Shown: positions 1 to 9,511, counted from the first letter of the stretch. The stretch is DNA of 64,000 nt from Bacteroidota bacterium (GCA_020161835.1 JAIUNL010000004.1:191049-255048), one strand, 5' to 3'. Program-made: numbers and translations. The notes: a model not told the origin generated them from the letters alone.

Positions 1-1
1 T

Positions 2-1696
2 GCCGACAGTTCCCTGTATTATTCGGCCTATGAAATGAACTCAGATTACGGCTGGGCAGATCTGATCCACCTGTGCAATACCCTGAAAAACAATACCGGC
101 GAAATTGAAACCATTCTGGATGTGGATCGTGCGCTCTGGATGCTTGCGTATGACAATCTCATCGTCAATCTGGATAGTTACATCGGTGGATTTTCCCAAA
201 ATTACTATTTGTACAAAGACAAATCCGGACGGTTCAGTTCAGTTATGTGGGATTTCAATGAATCTTTCGGAACCTTCAGTATGACCGGAACGATTTCTCT
301 ACCCAACACCACATCAAAAAGTCAGATGACTCCTTTACTTCACTCCGGCGATGCCAACTGGCCTCTGATTCAAAAACTGCTTGCTGTTCCGACCTATAAA
401 AAAATGTACCTGGCTCACCTGCAAACCATGATGACTGAAAATTTTTCAAATTCAAGTTATCTTACCACAGCACAAACCCTGCAATCCGTGATTAATGCTT
501 CCGTTCAGGCTGACCCGAATAAACCGTTTACTTACGCACAATACCAGGGTAATCTCACAACGGATGTAAATTCAGGTCCGGGCGGACCGGGCTCAACTTC
601 AGCACCCGGCATTTCAGCCTTAATGAACGGCAGAGTTACGTATTTATCTGCGCTGGCAGATTTTACAGCAACAAAACCTTTAATTTCAGAGGTTAAACCA
701 TCTGAGGCAAACCCGAAGGCAAATACCAATATTTACATAACAGCAACCGTAACCAACGCAACCTCAGTTTACCTGGGTTACCGGTACAAAACCACGGAAA
801 AATTCACCAAAGTGGCGATGTCTGATGATGGAAACCATGGTGACGGAACTTCAGGAGATTCAGTTTTTGGTGCAGAAATTGCTTCCGGAACCGGAAAAAT
901 TGAGTACTATCTGTTTGCTGAAAACGCCAGTTCAGGGGCGTTTTCTCCTGCCCGGGCTGAGTTTGAGTTTTACTCGCTTACGGTTTCAACAAAATCGGAA
1001 AGTGACGTCATGATGAATGAAATTTATGCCCGTGGAACTGCCGAAAATCCGGATTGGATTGAGTTGTTTAATTCAACTTCTGCTCCAATTGATATCAGCG
1101 GGTATAAAATTTACGATTCCGGCGGAAATGAGGGCACCAAACCCAAAATGGAAATCCCCGCAGGAAGTACAATTGCTGCCGGCGGATTTTTTGTACTCGT
1201 AACGGATGACGCCTCGGCTGCCGGTTTCGGGCTTTCTAACGGAGGAGAAAAAGTCTGGCTTGAAACATCATCGGGAGTTGTGATCGATTCTATTAACTTC
1301 AAAACACATACGGCTACCCAATCTTACGGCCGGGTTACAGACGGACACGACTGGCAGATCCTGAATACGATTTCACGGGGTTCGACCAATGGAACCGGAA
1401 CGGGACTGGATGACGACGGTGAACAAACGAAGAAGTTTGAACTGAGCCAGAATTATCCGAATCCGTTCAATCCGTCAACTGAAATATCTTTTACACTTCC
1501 AAAAACCGAAATAACTTCTCTGGTAGTTTATAATCTGGTCGGGCAGGAAGTCGCTCAACTTTTCAATGGTTTGGCAGAAGGCGGGAAAAAGATGAGTTTT
1601 ACTTTTAACGGGACCGGACTTTCCAGCGGAATTTATCTTTACCGGCTGCAATCAGGATCCTTCTCATCAATCAAAAAAATGACTTTGCTGAAATAG
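2..1696 (+). CDS. Secreted CotH-like / lamin-tail protein with T9SS sorting domain (5'-truncated by window edge)
   Basis: The reading frame is open to the left edge, so the protein starts outside the window and this is its C-terminal part. The visible N-terminal portion contains WDFNESFGTF after YYLYKD, which fits the CotH kinase-like family. A lamin-tail-like domain follows (MNEIYARG, DWIELFN, DISGYKI, about 1010-1370). The last 85 or so residues begin NYPNPFNPSTEISF and end in a GIYLYRL-type strand with basic KKMTLLK, which is the type IX secretion C-terminal sorting domain of FCB bacteria. This implies export through the outer membrane and surface attachment or release. The gene stands alone, converging on the LytTR regulator. 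CotH assignment is by motif only; the sorting domain is clear. Confidence 0.85.
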   Translation, partial: ADSSLYYSAYEMNSDYGWADLIHLCNTLKNNTGEIETILDVDRALWMLAYDNLIVNLDSYIGGFSQNYYLYKDKSGRFSSVMWDFNESFGTFSMTGTISLPNTTSKSQMTPLLHSGDANWPLIQKLLAVPTYKKMYLAHLQTMMTENFSNSSYLTTAQTLQSVINASVQADPNKPFTYAQYQGNLTTDVNSGPGGPGSTSAPGISALMNGRVTYLSALADFTATKPLISEVKPSEANPKANTNIYITATVTNATSVYLGYRYKTTEKFTKVAMSDDGNHGDGTSGDSVFGAEIASGTGKIEYYLFAENASSGAFSPARAEFEFYSLTVSTKSESDVMMNEIYARGTAENPDWIELFNSTSAPIDISGYKIYDSGGNEGTKPKMEIPAGSTIAAGGFFVLVTDDASAAGFGLSNGGEKVWLETSSGVVIDSINFKTHTATQSYGRVTDGHDWQILNTISRGSTNGTGTGLDDDGEQTKKFELSQNYPNPFNPSTEISFTLPKTEITSLVVYNLVGQEVAQLFNGLAEGGKKMSFTFNGTGLSSGIYLYRLQSGSFSSIKKMTLLK

Positions 1697-1727
1697 AAAA
1701 TTTCAAGGAATCCTGCCGGGAAAAAAA

Positions 1728-2447
1728 TTACAGCATTCTGCTTTTCAGGAATACATCAAACGATTCCCGGTAGGCATCACCCACAGAAAAATACTGGTTT
1801 CCGACAAAAACCCGGTTCCGGTCAACTGAAGAGATTTTTGAAATCTGAATCAGGAAAGACCGGTGGACTCTTAAAAACTTACCGGGTGACAGTTTGGATT
1901 CCAGTTCTTTAAGGGTACCGTGAACCAAAAGTTTTTTGCCCGATTCAAGGTGATACGAAACGTAATCGCCGTCCGCTTCAAGAAATAAGACCGATTCCAG
2001 ATTGACCGGAATCAACCTTCCCTCAGCTTTTACAAACCAGATTTCATTCTCAGGATGTTTTTCAGACTCAGTCGGTGGTTTTACCGGAAAAATCTGATCA
2101 CGGGCTTTCGAAACTGATTCCAGAAACTCCTCATAACCAAAAGGTTTCAGCAGATAGTCTATGGCTCTGACTTTGTATCCTTCAAGCGCAAATTCAGAAT
2201 AAGCCGTAGTAAAAATGACTTTTGTTTTACCCTGAATCAGTCTGGAAAGTTGAATTCCGGTTAAATCGGGCATTTGAATATCCATAAAAACCAGATCGAC
2301 AGGATTTGAAGAAATCCATTCAAAAGCCTGAACCGAACTCAGGAATTTACCGGCCAGATCAAGACCCGGAGTACGAAGGATGTACGATTCCAGATTTTGA
2401 AGGGCAAGCGGTTCATCATCAACAGCAGCAACTTTAAGTTTTTCCAT
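1728..2447 (-). CDS. LytTR-family response regulator
   Basis: Receiver domain (residues 1-120; VDDEP acidic pair, phospho-acceptor Asp in VFMDIQMP, Thr in FTTAY, Lys in LLKPF) followed by a LytTR DNA-binding domain (about 135-239; FLEADGDYV, FLRVHRSFLI). An open frame extends upstream to 2537, but the ATG at 2447 gives the normal start MEKLKVAAVDDEP. It overlaps the 3' end of the kinase gene by 14 bp, so the pair is translationally coupled. It is the last gene of the exporter operon. LytTR proteins bind pairs of direct repeats; a matching pair lies at 8661-8692 in front of the operon, suggesting autoregulation. Confidence 0.93.
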   Translation of the reverse strand: MEKLKVAAVDDEPLALQNLESYILRTPGLDLAGKFLSSVQAFEWISSNPVDLVFMDIQMPDLTGIQLSRLIQGKTKVIFTTAYSEFALEGYKVRAIDYLLKPFGYEEFLESVSKARDQIFPVKPPTESEKHPENEIWFVKAEGRLIPVNLESVLFLEADGDYVSYHLESGKKLLVHGTLKELESKLSPGKFLRVHRSFLIQISKISSVDRNRVFVGNQYFSVGDAYRESFDVFLKSRML

Positions 2448-3528
2448 GAGTTTCCACCGGGAAAGAAAGCATAACCCTGAACCGGGTTTCATTGGATGAA
2501 ATGTCAAGAATATGACGGTTTGGATAGAGCAGTTCAAGTCGTCTTTTCACATTGGCAATACCGATTTTTTCCCGTTTTTCGTCTTCTTCACTTTCCTTTT
2601 TCGGCAAAACGGCATTTTCGGTAATCAAGGTTACCAACCCAAGTTCTTCTTTTAATGAGATCAGGATGGGTCCGGGATTGGTATAACTGACACCATATTT
2701 AAAAACATTTTCCACAATCGGAATAAACATCATGGGTGAGATAAATCCGCCGGACGTTTTTTCAGGAAATTGAATTTCCAGCGGAAAATCGGGTGTGAGC
2801 CTGAGCTGCATCAGATGAAGATAATGTTTGAGAAAACCGACTTCTTTTTCAAGCGGAACGAGGTTTCCTTCCGACTCGTAAAGCAGATATCTCATGAGTT
2901 TCGACATTTCAAGAACGGCAATTTTTGCCCGGGACGGATCGATATCAACCAACGAATAAATATTATTGAGCGTGTTGAAGAAAAAGTGCGGATGAATCTG
3001 GTTTCTTAAAGCCAGCAGCTCACCCGAGAGTCGCTGACGTTCGGCATCAAGCCGGCTTTGTTCATTTCTATACCAGGTTCTGAGCAGGGTGATGCTGGTA
3101 CTTACCCCCAGAACCATGATAAAATTGAAAAAATGGAAGATTGCCAGCGGCGGTTTTTGCGGCGGTTTCGCCATCCCTTCACGGAAAACCCTGACTTTCT
3201 CAATTTCCGGAAAAAAGGAATCAATCCAGGTCGTTCCGGCCACAACAATTCCAAATGCACCCGCAACAAAGAGCAGGTAAATCCACCCCCGGCGGGTAAT
3301 CAGGTACCGGGGAACCATAAACAATGAATTAAAGTAAAACAGAACGGCAAACAACGACAGGGTCAGCGTCATTCTGATAAACCAGGTGTTCGAAAAGAAA
3401 GGATCTTTCTGGGTTGCCGTCCAAAAAAAAGCAACCAGACTCAGCCACACAAAAAGATGGAGAAAAATCACCAGCAGGTTGTGCCGGTGTTCCGGCTGAG
3501 TTTTTAAAAAGCCGTCTGATTTATTCAT
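2434..3528 (-). CDS. LytS/YehU-type sensor histidine kinase
   Basis: 364 residues. Four predicted membrane helices occupy about residues 18-155, followed by a short coiled region and a His_kinase domain with the phospho-acceptor motif NQIHPHFFFNTLNNI (about 175-190). A short HATPase-like C-terminus follows (IPIVENVFKYGVS; GIGIANVKRRL). This is the class that partners LytTR regulators such as the gene downstream. It overlaps the upstream permease gene by 8 bp. There is no extracytoplasmic sensor domain, so the signal is probably sensed within or at the membrane, possibly through the neighbouring transporter. That last point is inference. Confidence 0.92.
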   Translation of the reverse strand: MNKSDGFLKTQPEHRHNLLVIFLHLFVWLSLVAFFWTATQKDPFFSNTWFIRMTLTLSLFAVLFYFNSLFMVPRYLITRRGWIYLLFVAGAFGIVVAGTTWIDSFFPEIEKVRVFREGMAKPPQKPPLAIFHFFNFIMVLGVSTSITLLRTWYRNEQSRLDAERQRLSGELLALRNQIHPHFFFNTLNNIYSLVDIDPSRAKIAVLEMSKLMRYLLYESEGNLVPLEKEVGFLKHYLHLMQLRLTPDFPLEIQFPEKTSGGFISPMMFIPIVENVFKYGVSYTNPGPILISLKEELGLVTLITENAVLPKKESEEDEKREKIGIANVKRRLELLYPNRHILDISSNETRFRVMLSFPVETHGKT

Positions 3529-4744
3529 AACGGAGTGCCTCGATGGGGTCTAATTCTGATGCTTTTTTCGCCGGATAATATCCGAAAAAGATGCCGACGA
3601 CTGCAGAAAAAGTAAAAGCCAGTAAAATGGATGACGAACTCACCGTTACCGGCCAGTTTAAGATGGAACCCGCCAGCAATGAAATCAAATATCCGAAGAT
3701 GATTCCCAGAATTCCACCCCAGACACTTAACATAATCGATTCTGCCAGAAACTGAATTTTCACATCCCGGTCGGTGGCTCCCAAAGCCATTCTGAGTCCG
3801 ATTTCACGGGTTCTCTCAGTCACTGAAACGAGCATAATATTCATAATTCCGATTCCGCCAACGAGAAGTGAAATGGCGGCAATGCTGGAAAGCAGCAGAA
3901 TCATCACTTTCGAAATGGAACCCAGCATACTGGAAAGTTCTGACTGAGACCGGATTGAAAACCGTTCTTCACCATCACTCGAAATGATATTGGGTTTTGA
4001 AAGCATATACGCCCGGATGTCTGCCATTGCCTGAGTCATCTTTGCTTCTGATTTGGCCGAAACCTGAATCTGCTGAATAAAAGTGGTTGCCAGAAGCCGT
4101 TTCTGAACGGTTTTCAGCGGAGCAAGAATAATATCATCCTGATCCTGACCAAAGGTCCCCGAACCTTTGGCTTCCAAAACACCGACTATTTTCATGGGAA
4201 CCGTTCCAACACGGATGGTTTCCCCGATTGGATTTGAACCGGCGGGAAATAATTTTTTGTAAACGGTTTTCCCAATCAGACAGTTTTTTGACATGCCATT
4301 GGCTTCCCTTTCAGTCAGTAAACGGCCGGAACTGACTTTATAGGCTTTTATCGTAAAATAATCTGCCCAGATACCGGTTACATTTGACCGCCAGTTGTTG
4401 GTCTGATAAACAATCTGTTGCCCCGACTGAACAATGGGTGAAACGGCAACGACAGTTTTTACCGTTTCCTTTATTTTTTCGGCATCTTCAACTTCAAGTA
4501 CACTCATGCTGCCGGCAGACTGTGCTACGCCTCCCATCCGGAACGTTCCGGGGAAAATCATAATCACATTCACACCCATTGAGCGGACTTCCTTTTTGAT
4601 ACTTTCGTCGGATCCGTTTCCGATGGCCTGCATAGCAATTACCGAAGCCACACCAATAATCACACCCAGTACAGTCAGCCAGGATCTGACTCCGTTTCTG
4701 ATGAGTGATGTGGTTGAAATTTTTACTAAATCTTTAATTGTCAT
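3521..4744 (-). CDS. MacB-like ABC transporter permease
   Basis: 407 residues with the MacB/FtsX architecture: one N-terminal membrane helix (RSWLTVLGVIIGVASVIAM), a large periplasmic domain of about 220 residues (MacB_PCD), then three C-terminal helices with the conserved ERTREIGLRMALGAT coupling region. Unlike proteobacterial MacB, the ATPase is a separate protein encoded 56 bp upstream. It should form a tripartite pump with the adaptor and TolC-like genes of the same operon, moving substrate from periplasm to outside. The substrate cannot be read from sequence; peptides, lipids and antibiotics are the usual ones for the family. Confidence 0.92.
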   Translation of the reverse strand: MTIKDLVKISTTSLIRNGVRSWLTVLGVIIGVASVIAMQAIGNGSDESIKKEVRSMGVNVIMIFPGTFRMGGVAQSAGSMSVLEVEDAEKIKETVKTVVAVSPIVQSGQQIVYQTNNWRSNVTGIWADYFTIKAYKVSSGRLLTEREANGMSKNCLIGKTVYKKLFPAGSNPIGETIRVGTVPMKIVGVLEAKGSGTFGQDQDDIILAPLKTVQKRLLATTFIQQIQVSAKSEAKMTQAMADIRAYMLSKPNIISSDGEERFSIRSQSELSSMLGSISKVMILLLSSIAAISLLVGGIGIMNIMLVSVTERTREIGLRMALGATDRDVKIQFLAESIMLSVWGGILGIIFGYLISLLAGSILNWPVTVSSSSILLAFTFSAVVGIFFGYYPAKKASELDPIEALRYE

Positions 4745-4800
4745 GATCGTACCTGACTATTTTTTTTCAAAACCGGCTGCTGATTTCATGTTCTGTTTGA

Positions 4801-5523
4801 TCATGTGACCCTGATTGCGTCAGCAAAAATTTTGGATTCCTGAACCTGATCTGTAATAATATGTCCGTCTCTGAGTGAAATAACCCGGCGGCAGCGTGCA
4901 GCAACATCCGGTTCGTGGGTGACGATCACGACGGTTGTTCCCGATTTATTCAATCCGGAAAGAATTTCCATGACTGAGGCGGTGCTTTCTGAATCCAGAT
5001 TTCCGGTTGGTTCGTCTGCAAGAATGAGTTTTGGGTTTGAAACCAAAGCACGGGCGATAGCAACTCTTTGCTGCTGCCCGCCTGAAAGTTCTGACGGTTT
5101 GTGAAGTGCCCGGTCACTCAGTCCCATCCGGTCCAAAGCTTCCATCGCCAGTTTTTTCCTGCTTCCTTCCGGGATGGACGGATTATACAGCATCGGAAGT
5201 TCAACATTGTCAAGTGCCGACGTTCTTTGCAAAAGCTGAAAAGATTGAAACACAAAGCCGATTTTCCGGTTTCTGAGTGCAGCCAATTCACGATTCTGCA
5301 TACCCGCCACGGCAACGCCATCCAAAATATAGTTTCCGGAAGTGGGACGGTCGAGACAACCCAGAATGCCCAGCAAGGTTGATTTTCCCGATCCGCTTGA
5401 GCCGGTAATCGCAACCAGTTCACCGGTTCCAATCGTAAAATTAACGTCCTTGAGTGCTTCAACCCTGACGGTACCATTGTCAAAAACCCGGCCGAGGTTT
5501 TCAGCCTGAATAACTGGTTTCAT
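4801..5523 (-). CDS. MacB/LolD-type ABC transporter ATP-binding protein
   Basis: 240 residues. Walker A GSSGSGKST, Q-loop FQSFQLL, signature LSGGQQQRVAIARAL, Walker B LILADEPTGNLDS and switch histidine VTHEPD are all intact. It should energise the permease encoded 56 bp downstream. The gene lies 8 bp after the adaptor gene in the same operon. The family also includes LolD, but the flanking adaptor and TolC genes favour a MacAB-type efflux role. Confidence 0.95.
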   Translation of the reverse strand: MKPVIQAENLGRVFDNGTVRVEALKDVNFTIGTGELVAITGSSGSGKSTLLGILGCLDRPTSGNYILDGVAVAGMQNRELAALRNRKIGFVFQSFQLLQRTSALDNVELPMLYNPSIPEGSRKKLAMEALDRMGLSDRALHKPSELSGGQQQRVAIARALVSNPKLILADEPTGNLDSESTASVMEILSGLNKSGTTVVIVTHEPDVAARCRRVISLRDGHIITDQVQESKIFADAIRVT

Positions 5524-5531
5524 CGGGTGCC

Positions 5532-6716
5532 TCAGTTTTTCTTTACACCGGGAGGTGTTGGCAGGAACGGACTCCGTGCAGCTGCGGTTGCTCCAGCTTC
5601 AGGTTCACTGATAACCGAAACCACCAACTGCTGAACCGGAAGCGCAGGGTCATTGATTTCGGTTCTGGATCCGTTTGAAAATCCGGCCGTGATTGCTTTC
5701 TGATCAAGCTGCCCGGGCGAAACGATCCAAATCCAGGATTTCGGGTTTTCGGTTTTGGTGACTTTAATTCCTGATTTTTCGAGCCGCTGAATCTGATCAT
5801 CAGTAATCGCAAGATTGATTGCTGATGTGGTCACCGAAACCACCTGTTTCACAATCCAGGTTTGAATGGAAAGCGTTGCCGTCATACCCGGCATTAATTT
5901 TTCATCGTCATTATTCACCGAAACAATAACGGTGTAAGTCACCACATTCTGGCTGATTGTCGGTTCCAGCCGGATTTCAGTGACCGTTCCTTCAAAGTTT
6001 CGTCCCGGATAGGCATCAACCGTAAATTTCACCTGCTGATTTTTTCTGACCTGACCGATATCCGCTTCATCTACATCTGCCTCAATTTTCATCACTTTTA
6101 AATCTGCTGCCATGGTAAAAAGTGTTGGCGTGTTGAAACTTGCGGCTACGGTTTGTCCGAGTTCCACATTTCTCGATAATATAGTGCCATCCATTGGTGC
6201 AGTTATCGTGGCCAACTCCAGGTTGACTTTATTCCGGTTCAGCATTGCGGACGAACTGCTCACATTGGCTTTTGCAGTCAGATATTCTGCCTGAGCCATT
6301 TCAAGTTCCAGATCGGTACTGATGCCCTGAGTGTGAAGGATTTTCGTCCGTTCATAATTTCGTGCTGAAATATCCATCTGGATCTGATTCCGTTCCAGTG
6401 CAGCTTCTGATTCGGTGACGGAAGCATTCAGATTTCTTGTATCCAACTGTGCCAGAATCTGACCTTTTTTAACCTGCATATTAAAATCACCGTTCAGTTT
6501 GGCGACCACACCCGAGACCTGGGTTCCAACCTCGACGGTTCCAACCGCGGACAAGGTTCCGGTTGCGGTAATTTCTGAAGTCAGATCCGACTTGGTAACC
6601 GAATCCGTTTCGATGACCGGCAGGGAAACGCCATTTCCCATGAAATAGGGAATTCCGACTGCCAGCAGAATGACGGCTACGATTCCTGAAATCCAGTAAA
6701 TTGTTTTGCGACTCAT
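5532..6716 (-). CDS. MacA/HlyD-family periplasmic adaptor
   Basis: 394 residues. An N-terminal membrane anchor (IYWISGIVAVILLAVGI) is followed by a split barrel/lipoyl region (GTVEVGTQVSGVV, with its partner TITAPMDGTILSR), a helical hairpin of about 90 residues between the lipoyl halves, and beta-barrel and membrane-proximal domains. This is the standard RND/ABC membrane-fusion protein layout. It bridges the inner-membrane permease and the TolC-like channel. It starts 1 bp after the TolC stop and ends 8 bp before the ATPase start. The C-terminus carries an Ala/Pro tail (EAGATAAARSPFLPTPPG) not needed by the family. Confidence 0.94.
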   Translation of the reverse strand: MSRKTIYWISGIVAVILLAVGIPYFMGNGVSLPVIETDSVTKSDLTSEITATGTLSAVGTVEVGTQVSGVVAKLNGDFNMQVKKGQILAQLDTRNLNASVTESEAALERNQIQMDISARNYERTKILHTQGISTDLELEMAQAEYLTAKANVSSSSAMLNRNKVNLELATITAPMDGTILSRNVELGQTVAASFNTPTLFTMAADLKVMKIEADVDEADIGQVRKNQQVKFTVDAYPGRNFEGTVTEIRLEPTISQNVVTYTVIVSVNNDDEKLMPGMTATLSIQTWIVKQVVSVTTSAINLAITDDQIQRLEKSGIKVTKTENPKSWIWIVSPGQLDQKAITAGFSNGSRTEINDPALPVQQLVVSVISEPEAGATAAARSPFLPTPPGVKKN

Positions 6717-6717
6717 C

Positions 6718-8151
6718 TTACCACTCCAATTCTTTCTGCTGAAAATAATCCAGCGTCAGCCGGTTCAGCACATGTTGATATTTCACTTGTAAAAATTCAG
6801 TTTCCCGTTGCTGAAGGGCATTTTTCTCGGTCAGATAATCATAACCTGAAATCAAACCCTGTTCATATTTCTTTTCTGTCTGGTTGAAAGCAGCGTGTGC
6901 GAGGTTATAGGCATATTTCGATGCATCAAACTGTTTAAGCGAATTCCGGTAGTTGAAAACGGCAGATTCTACCTGTTTTTTAACGGAAACTTCAGTTTGC
7001 TTCTCGTTCAGTTTTGCTTTTTCAAACTGGATTTCTGACTGTTCAATCCGGGTGGACCGGCTCAGGTTATCGAGAATCGGGAAGCTCAGGTTAAGCCCGA
7101 TGTAAGGATTCAAATTCTGGTTGATCTGATCACCAAAAGAGGTTTTTTTCCAGGTGGAAACGGGCTGATCAGAAAGGACAAGCTCGGTCGGATCTGATTG
7201 CAGATAACCGGAAGGAACTGAAATCGTTGATCCGGTAAAAGACTGGGTTTGGTTCCGGGATGACCATGAGGTTGAAAGTCCGTAAGTGAGACTTAAGGAA
7301 GGAAACCAGGCTCCTTTTGAGGAAGAAAGTGAATAATTGCTGGCAATCCGGTTAAATTCTGCAGATTTGAATTCTGGTAAAGCAGATTTTGCAGCCAGAT
7401 AAACCGGTTCAATGTCAACAGTGGAATCCTGAAGATGACTTGCAATTGAAGCCGGAATCAGAACCTGAATGGAAATGAGTGAATCTGACGGATAGTTTAA
7501 AACCTGTTTCAGATTCAGTTCAGCCAGACGAAGATTACTTTCCTGTGAAATTGAATTGAAATCATCGGCGGCCAACTGTGATTCACCCTGCAGCACCATA
7601 TAATCTGATGCCAAACCAAGTGCAGCTTTTGCTTTGATTTTCACCAGATTTCGGGATGAAACCTCAACCTGTGAATTGGCAGCAATCAGTTTTTCCCGGT
7701 TCAGTAAGACCTGAAGGTAAGCCTGAATGACCGTCAGTTTCAGTGAATTCTTTCTGGCTTCCAGATCATAAAATCCCGATTCAACCGTCGCCGATGATTG
7801 CAGATAAGAATTATATTTTTGTGCACCACTGAACAGATCGAGAGCACCTGAAAGTCCGGCATTGGCAGACTGACTTGATTTATCACCGGAAACTGCATTG
7901 GGTGTGGCATTCCAGTTATGCCCGGCATTCAAAGAAAGACTCGGCATCATCTGGCTGAAGGACCGGTTTTTTTCGGATTCGGTCACTTTCTGGGTTAACC
8001 TGCCGGACTGAATCTCTAGATTGTGACTCCAGGCATACTGTACACACTCATTGATTCCCCAAACTTTTCCGGTTGAATCTGCTTTCATGGTTTGTCCGGA
8101 TGCAGCAAATGAACTGAAAAGAAAAAAAAGGAGAAGATTAAAGATTTTCAT
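6718..8151 (-). CDS. TolC-family outer-membrane efflux protein
   Basis: 477 residues. A signal peptide ends near FAASGQ. Two homologous OEP halves are rich in long helices; the C-terminal half contains LNLSFPILDN and the closing segment YDYLTEKNALQQRETEFLQ. It provides the outer-membrane exit duct for the MacAB-like pump encoded immediately downstream. Its start overlaps the end of the Spy-like gene by 14 bp. The predicted middle loops are Ser/Thr-rich, which is typical of the FCB group. Confidence 0.93.
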   Translation of the reverse strand: MKIFNLLLFFLFSSFAASGQTMKADSTGKVWGINECVQYAWSHNLEIQSGRLTQKVTESEKNRSFSQMMPSLSLNAGHNWNATPNAVSGDKSSQSANAGLSGALDLFSGAQKYNSYLQSSATVESGFYDLEARKNSLKLTVIQAYLQVLLNREKLIAANSQVEVSSRNLVKIKAKAALGLASDYMVLQGESQLAADDFNSISQESNLRLAELNLKQVLNYPSDSLISIQVLIPASIASHLQDSTVDIEPVYLAAKSALPEFKSAEFNRIASNYSLSSSKGAWFPSLSLTYGLSTSWSSRNQTQSFTGSTISVPSGYLQSDPTELVLSDQPVSTWKKTSFGDQINQNLNPYIGLNLSFPILDNLSRSTRIEQSEIQFEKAKLNEKQTEVSVKKQVESAVFNYRNSLKQFDASKYAYNLAHAAFNQTEKKYEQGLISGYDYLTEKNALQQRETEFLQVKYQHVLNRLTLDYFQQKELEW

Positions 8152-8596
8152 TCAATTTCTCCCGGACGAGCTCCTGAATTTTCTTTTTGTTATCCTGATA
8201 GGTTTGCCATTGTTCAGGATTCAGGATTTGTTTTAAACTGTCTTCCTTAACTGAAAAAGCAGGATTGTTTGCCATCATATCAGGTCTGGATCCGTTCATT
8301 CCCCTCCCACCCTGCTGTCCGCCCTGCGGGGGTCCTCCACCCATTCTGCCCATCCCGGGCTGACCGGATGCCGGTCGGGTTTTCTGAATGGCTTTGTGAA
8401 AGGTTTCAAGTACTTTCTGAAGCCGGTTCTGCTGATAACCATCAATGGCGAGCAGATCAATAAAAACGCTGGTTTCGGCAACTGCCAATTGTTTGGGATC
8501 GGGCGGTGTTCCCTGTGGCTGGGCTGAAACCTGGGTTGCAGCTGCAGCAAAAATGGCGAGCAAAGCGGATGTGATGATCATGGTTTTAAAAGTCAT
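8138..8596 (-). CDS. Spy-like small periplasmic protein with Met/Gly/Pro-rich insert
   Basis: 152 residues from the ATG at 8596, chosen because AAAGGAAAACAGG precedes it and a signal peptide (ending TQVSAQ) starts there; the frame itself is open further upstream. The mature part is helical at both ends (IDGYQQNRLQKVLETF; LKQILNPEQWQTYQDNKKK). The second helix resembles the LTxEQ region of Spy/CpxP-like chaperones. Between them lies a low-complexity stretch rich in Gly, Met, Pro and Gln (about residues 78-110). It is the first gene of the exporter operon, so it may sense or buffer envelope stress or a metal. Family assignment is tentative. Confidence 0.7.
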   Translation of the reverse strand: MTFKTMIITSALLAIFAAAATQVSAQPQGTPPDPKQLAVAETSVFIDLLAIDGYQQNRLQKVLETFHKAIQKTRPASGQPGMGRMGGGPPQGGQQGGRGMNGSRPDMMANNPAFSVKEDSLKQILNPEQWQTYQDNKKKIQELVREKLNENL

Positions 8597-8660
8597 CCTG
8601 TTTTCCTTTCTTAATTTGTTTCCTGCAAACTTCAGGAAAAGGATGAAATTGAACCCACTT

Positions 8661-8692
8661 TTTTCGGTGAACCGGCCGGGATTTTCGGTGAA
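8661..8692. promoter_or_regulatory. Candidate LytTR binding site (two direct repeats)
   Basis: TTTTCGGTGAA occurs at 8661-8671 and again, identically, at 8682-8692. The start-to-start distance is 21 bp, two helical turns. LytTR regulators typically recognise two direct repeats of about 9 bp with this phasing. The site lies 65-96 bp upstream of the start of the exporter operon whose last gene encodes a LytTR regulator. Confidence 0.6.
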
Positions 8693-8802
8693 TACGTGGA
8701 AAAGTATCCTTTTATCCCAAAGACTTAGATAAAACAAAAATTCAATATCAACGTAAGAATAAAAATGGCTTAATACTTATCCCAAAAATTCAAGGATTGA
8801 AA

Positions 8803-9432
8803 ATGAGATTTTATTCTTCTTTATTATTTGCTGCATTTATTTCCGGATGCGGAACTACAACAGTATTGCCCCTTAAATTTGCCTACCACGAAAATTATTC
8901 TGTCCCCTTGGGAGAAAATATTTTCAAATCTGCACCGGGGGTATCTGAAAATGTAGCCTATACGGGTATATCAGGAAGTACTGCCTTTTTTGAAGAAAGT
9001 CATGAAGTTCAAACTTCTGATTCAGAAGGTAATTATCAGGATGTAATTGTAAAAAAGGAGCTTCGTGTAGAACCCTTTGCAGGCGATTCGACAGCAATGA
9101 TTGAGGGTGTGAAAGTCAAGTTTATAACGGTTGATAATTACGGGGTACGTTTTAAAATTTTAGACTATCGCAATCAGAATCGTACACTGGTTTTAAAAAA
9201 AAGTTATGGCGCACGTACCCGGCTGACTTTAAAGAATTTTGATACAGTGGATTGTGTCGTGTGGGATGAAACCGAAACGGAATTAGTCGTGGTGCCATTT
9301 AAAGTTGAAAACGAAAAGTCCGGGAAGCCAAATTACAAGGTCGGATCAAAAGAATTGCCAGCGGGAACCACTCTCCGGATTAAGAAAAATGAAATAACCT
9401 CCATAGCATCATTAAGTGAGTACACGCAATAA
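8803..9432 (+). CDS. Lipoprotein of unknown function
   Basis: 209 residues from the ATG at 8803, preferred over the in-frame TTG at 8797 because AAGG at 8793 is then 7 bp away. The N-terminus is a short lipoprotein signal (LLFAAFISGCGTTT, lipid-attached Cys). The mature region is strand-rich (VKVKFITVDNYGVRFKILDY) with no recognised domain. It is monocistronic, divergent from the exporter operon, and followed by a hairpin at 9512-9556. Function unknown; localisation to a membrane surface is the only supported inference. Confidence 0.75.
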   Translation: MRFYSSLLFAAFISGCGTTTVLPLKFAYHENYSVPLGENIFKSAPGVSENVAYTGISGSTAFFEESHEVQTSDSEGNYQDVIVKKELRVEPFAGDSTAMIEGVKVKFITVDNYGVRFKILDYRNQNRTLVLKKSYGARTRLTLKNFDTVDCVVWDETETELVVVPFKVENEKSGKPNYKVGSKELPAGTTLRIKKNEITSIASLSEYTQ

Positions 9433-9511
9433 ACTTAAGTGAATCAGAATAAAATGAACCGAAGGAATTCACATCCCATCTGGCTGGTTCTTGCTCATGA
9501 AGTAACCTGTT

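Noticed and set aside
2448..2537. Upstream start for the LytTR regulator
   Set aside because: It would overlap the kinase gene by over 100 bp and add residues before the receiver. The ATG at 2447 gives the standard start.
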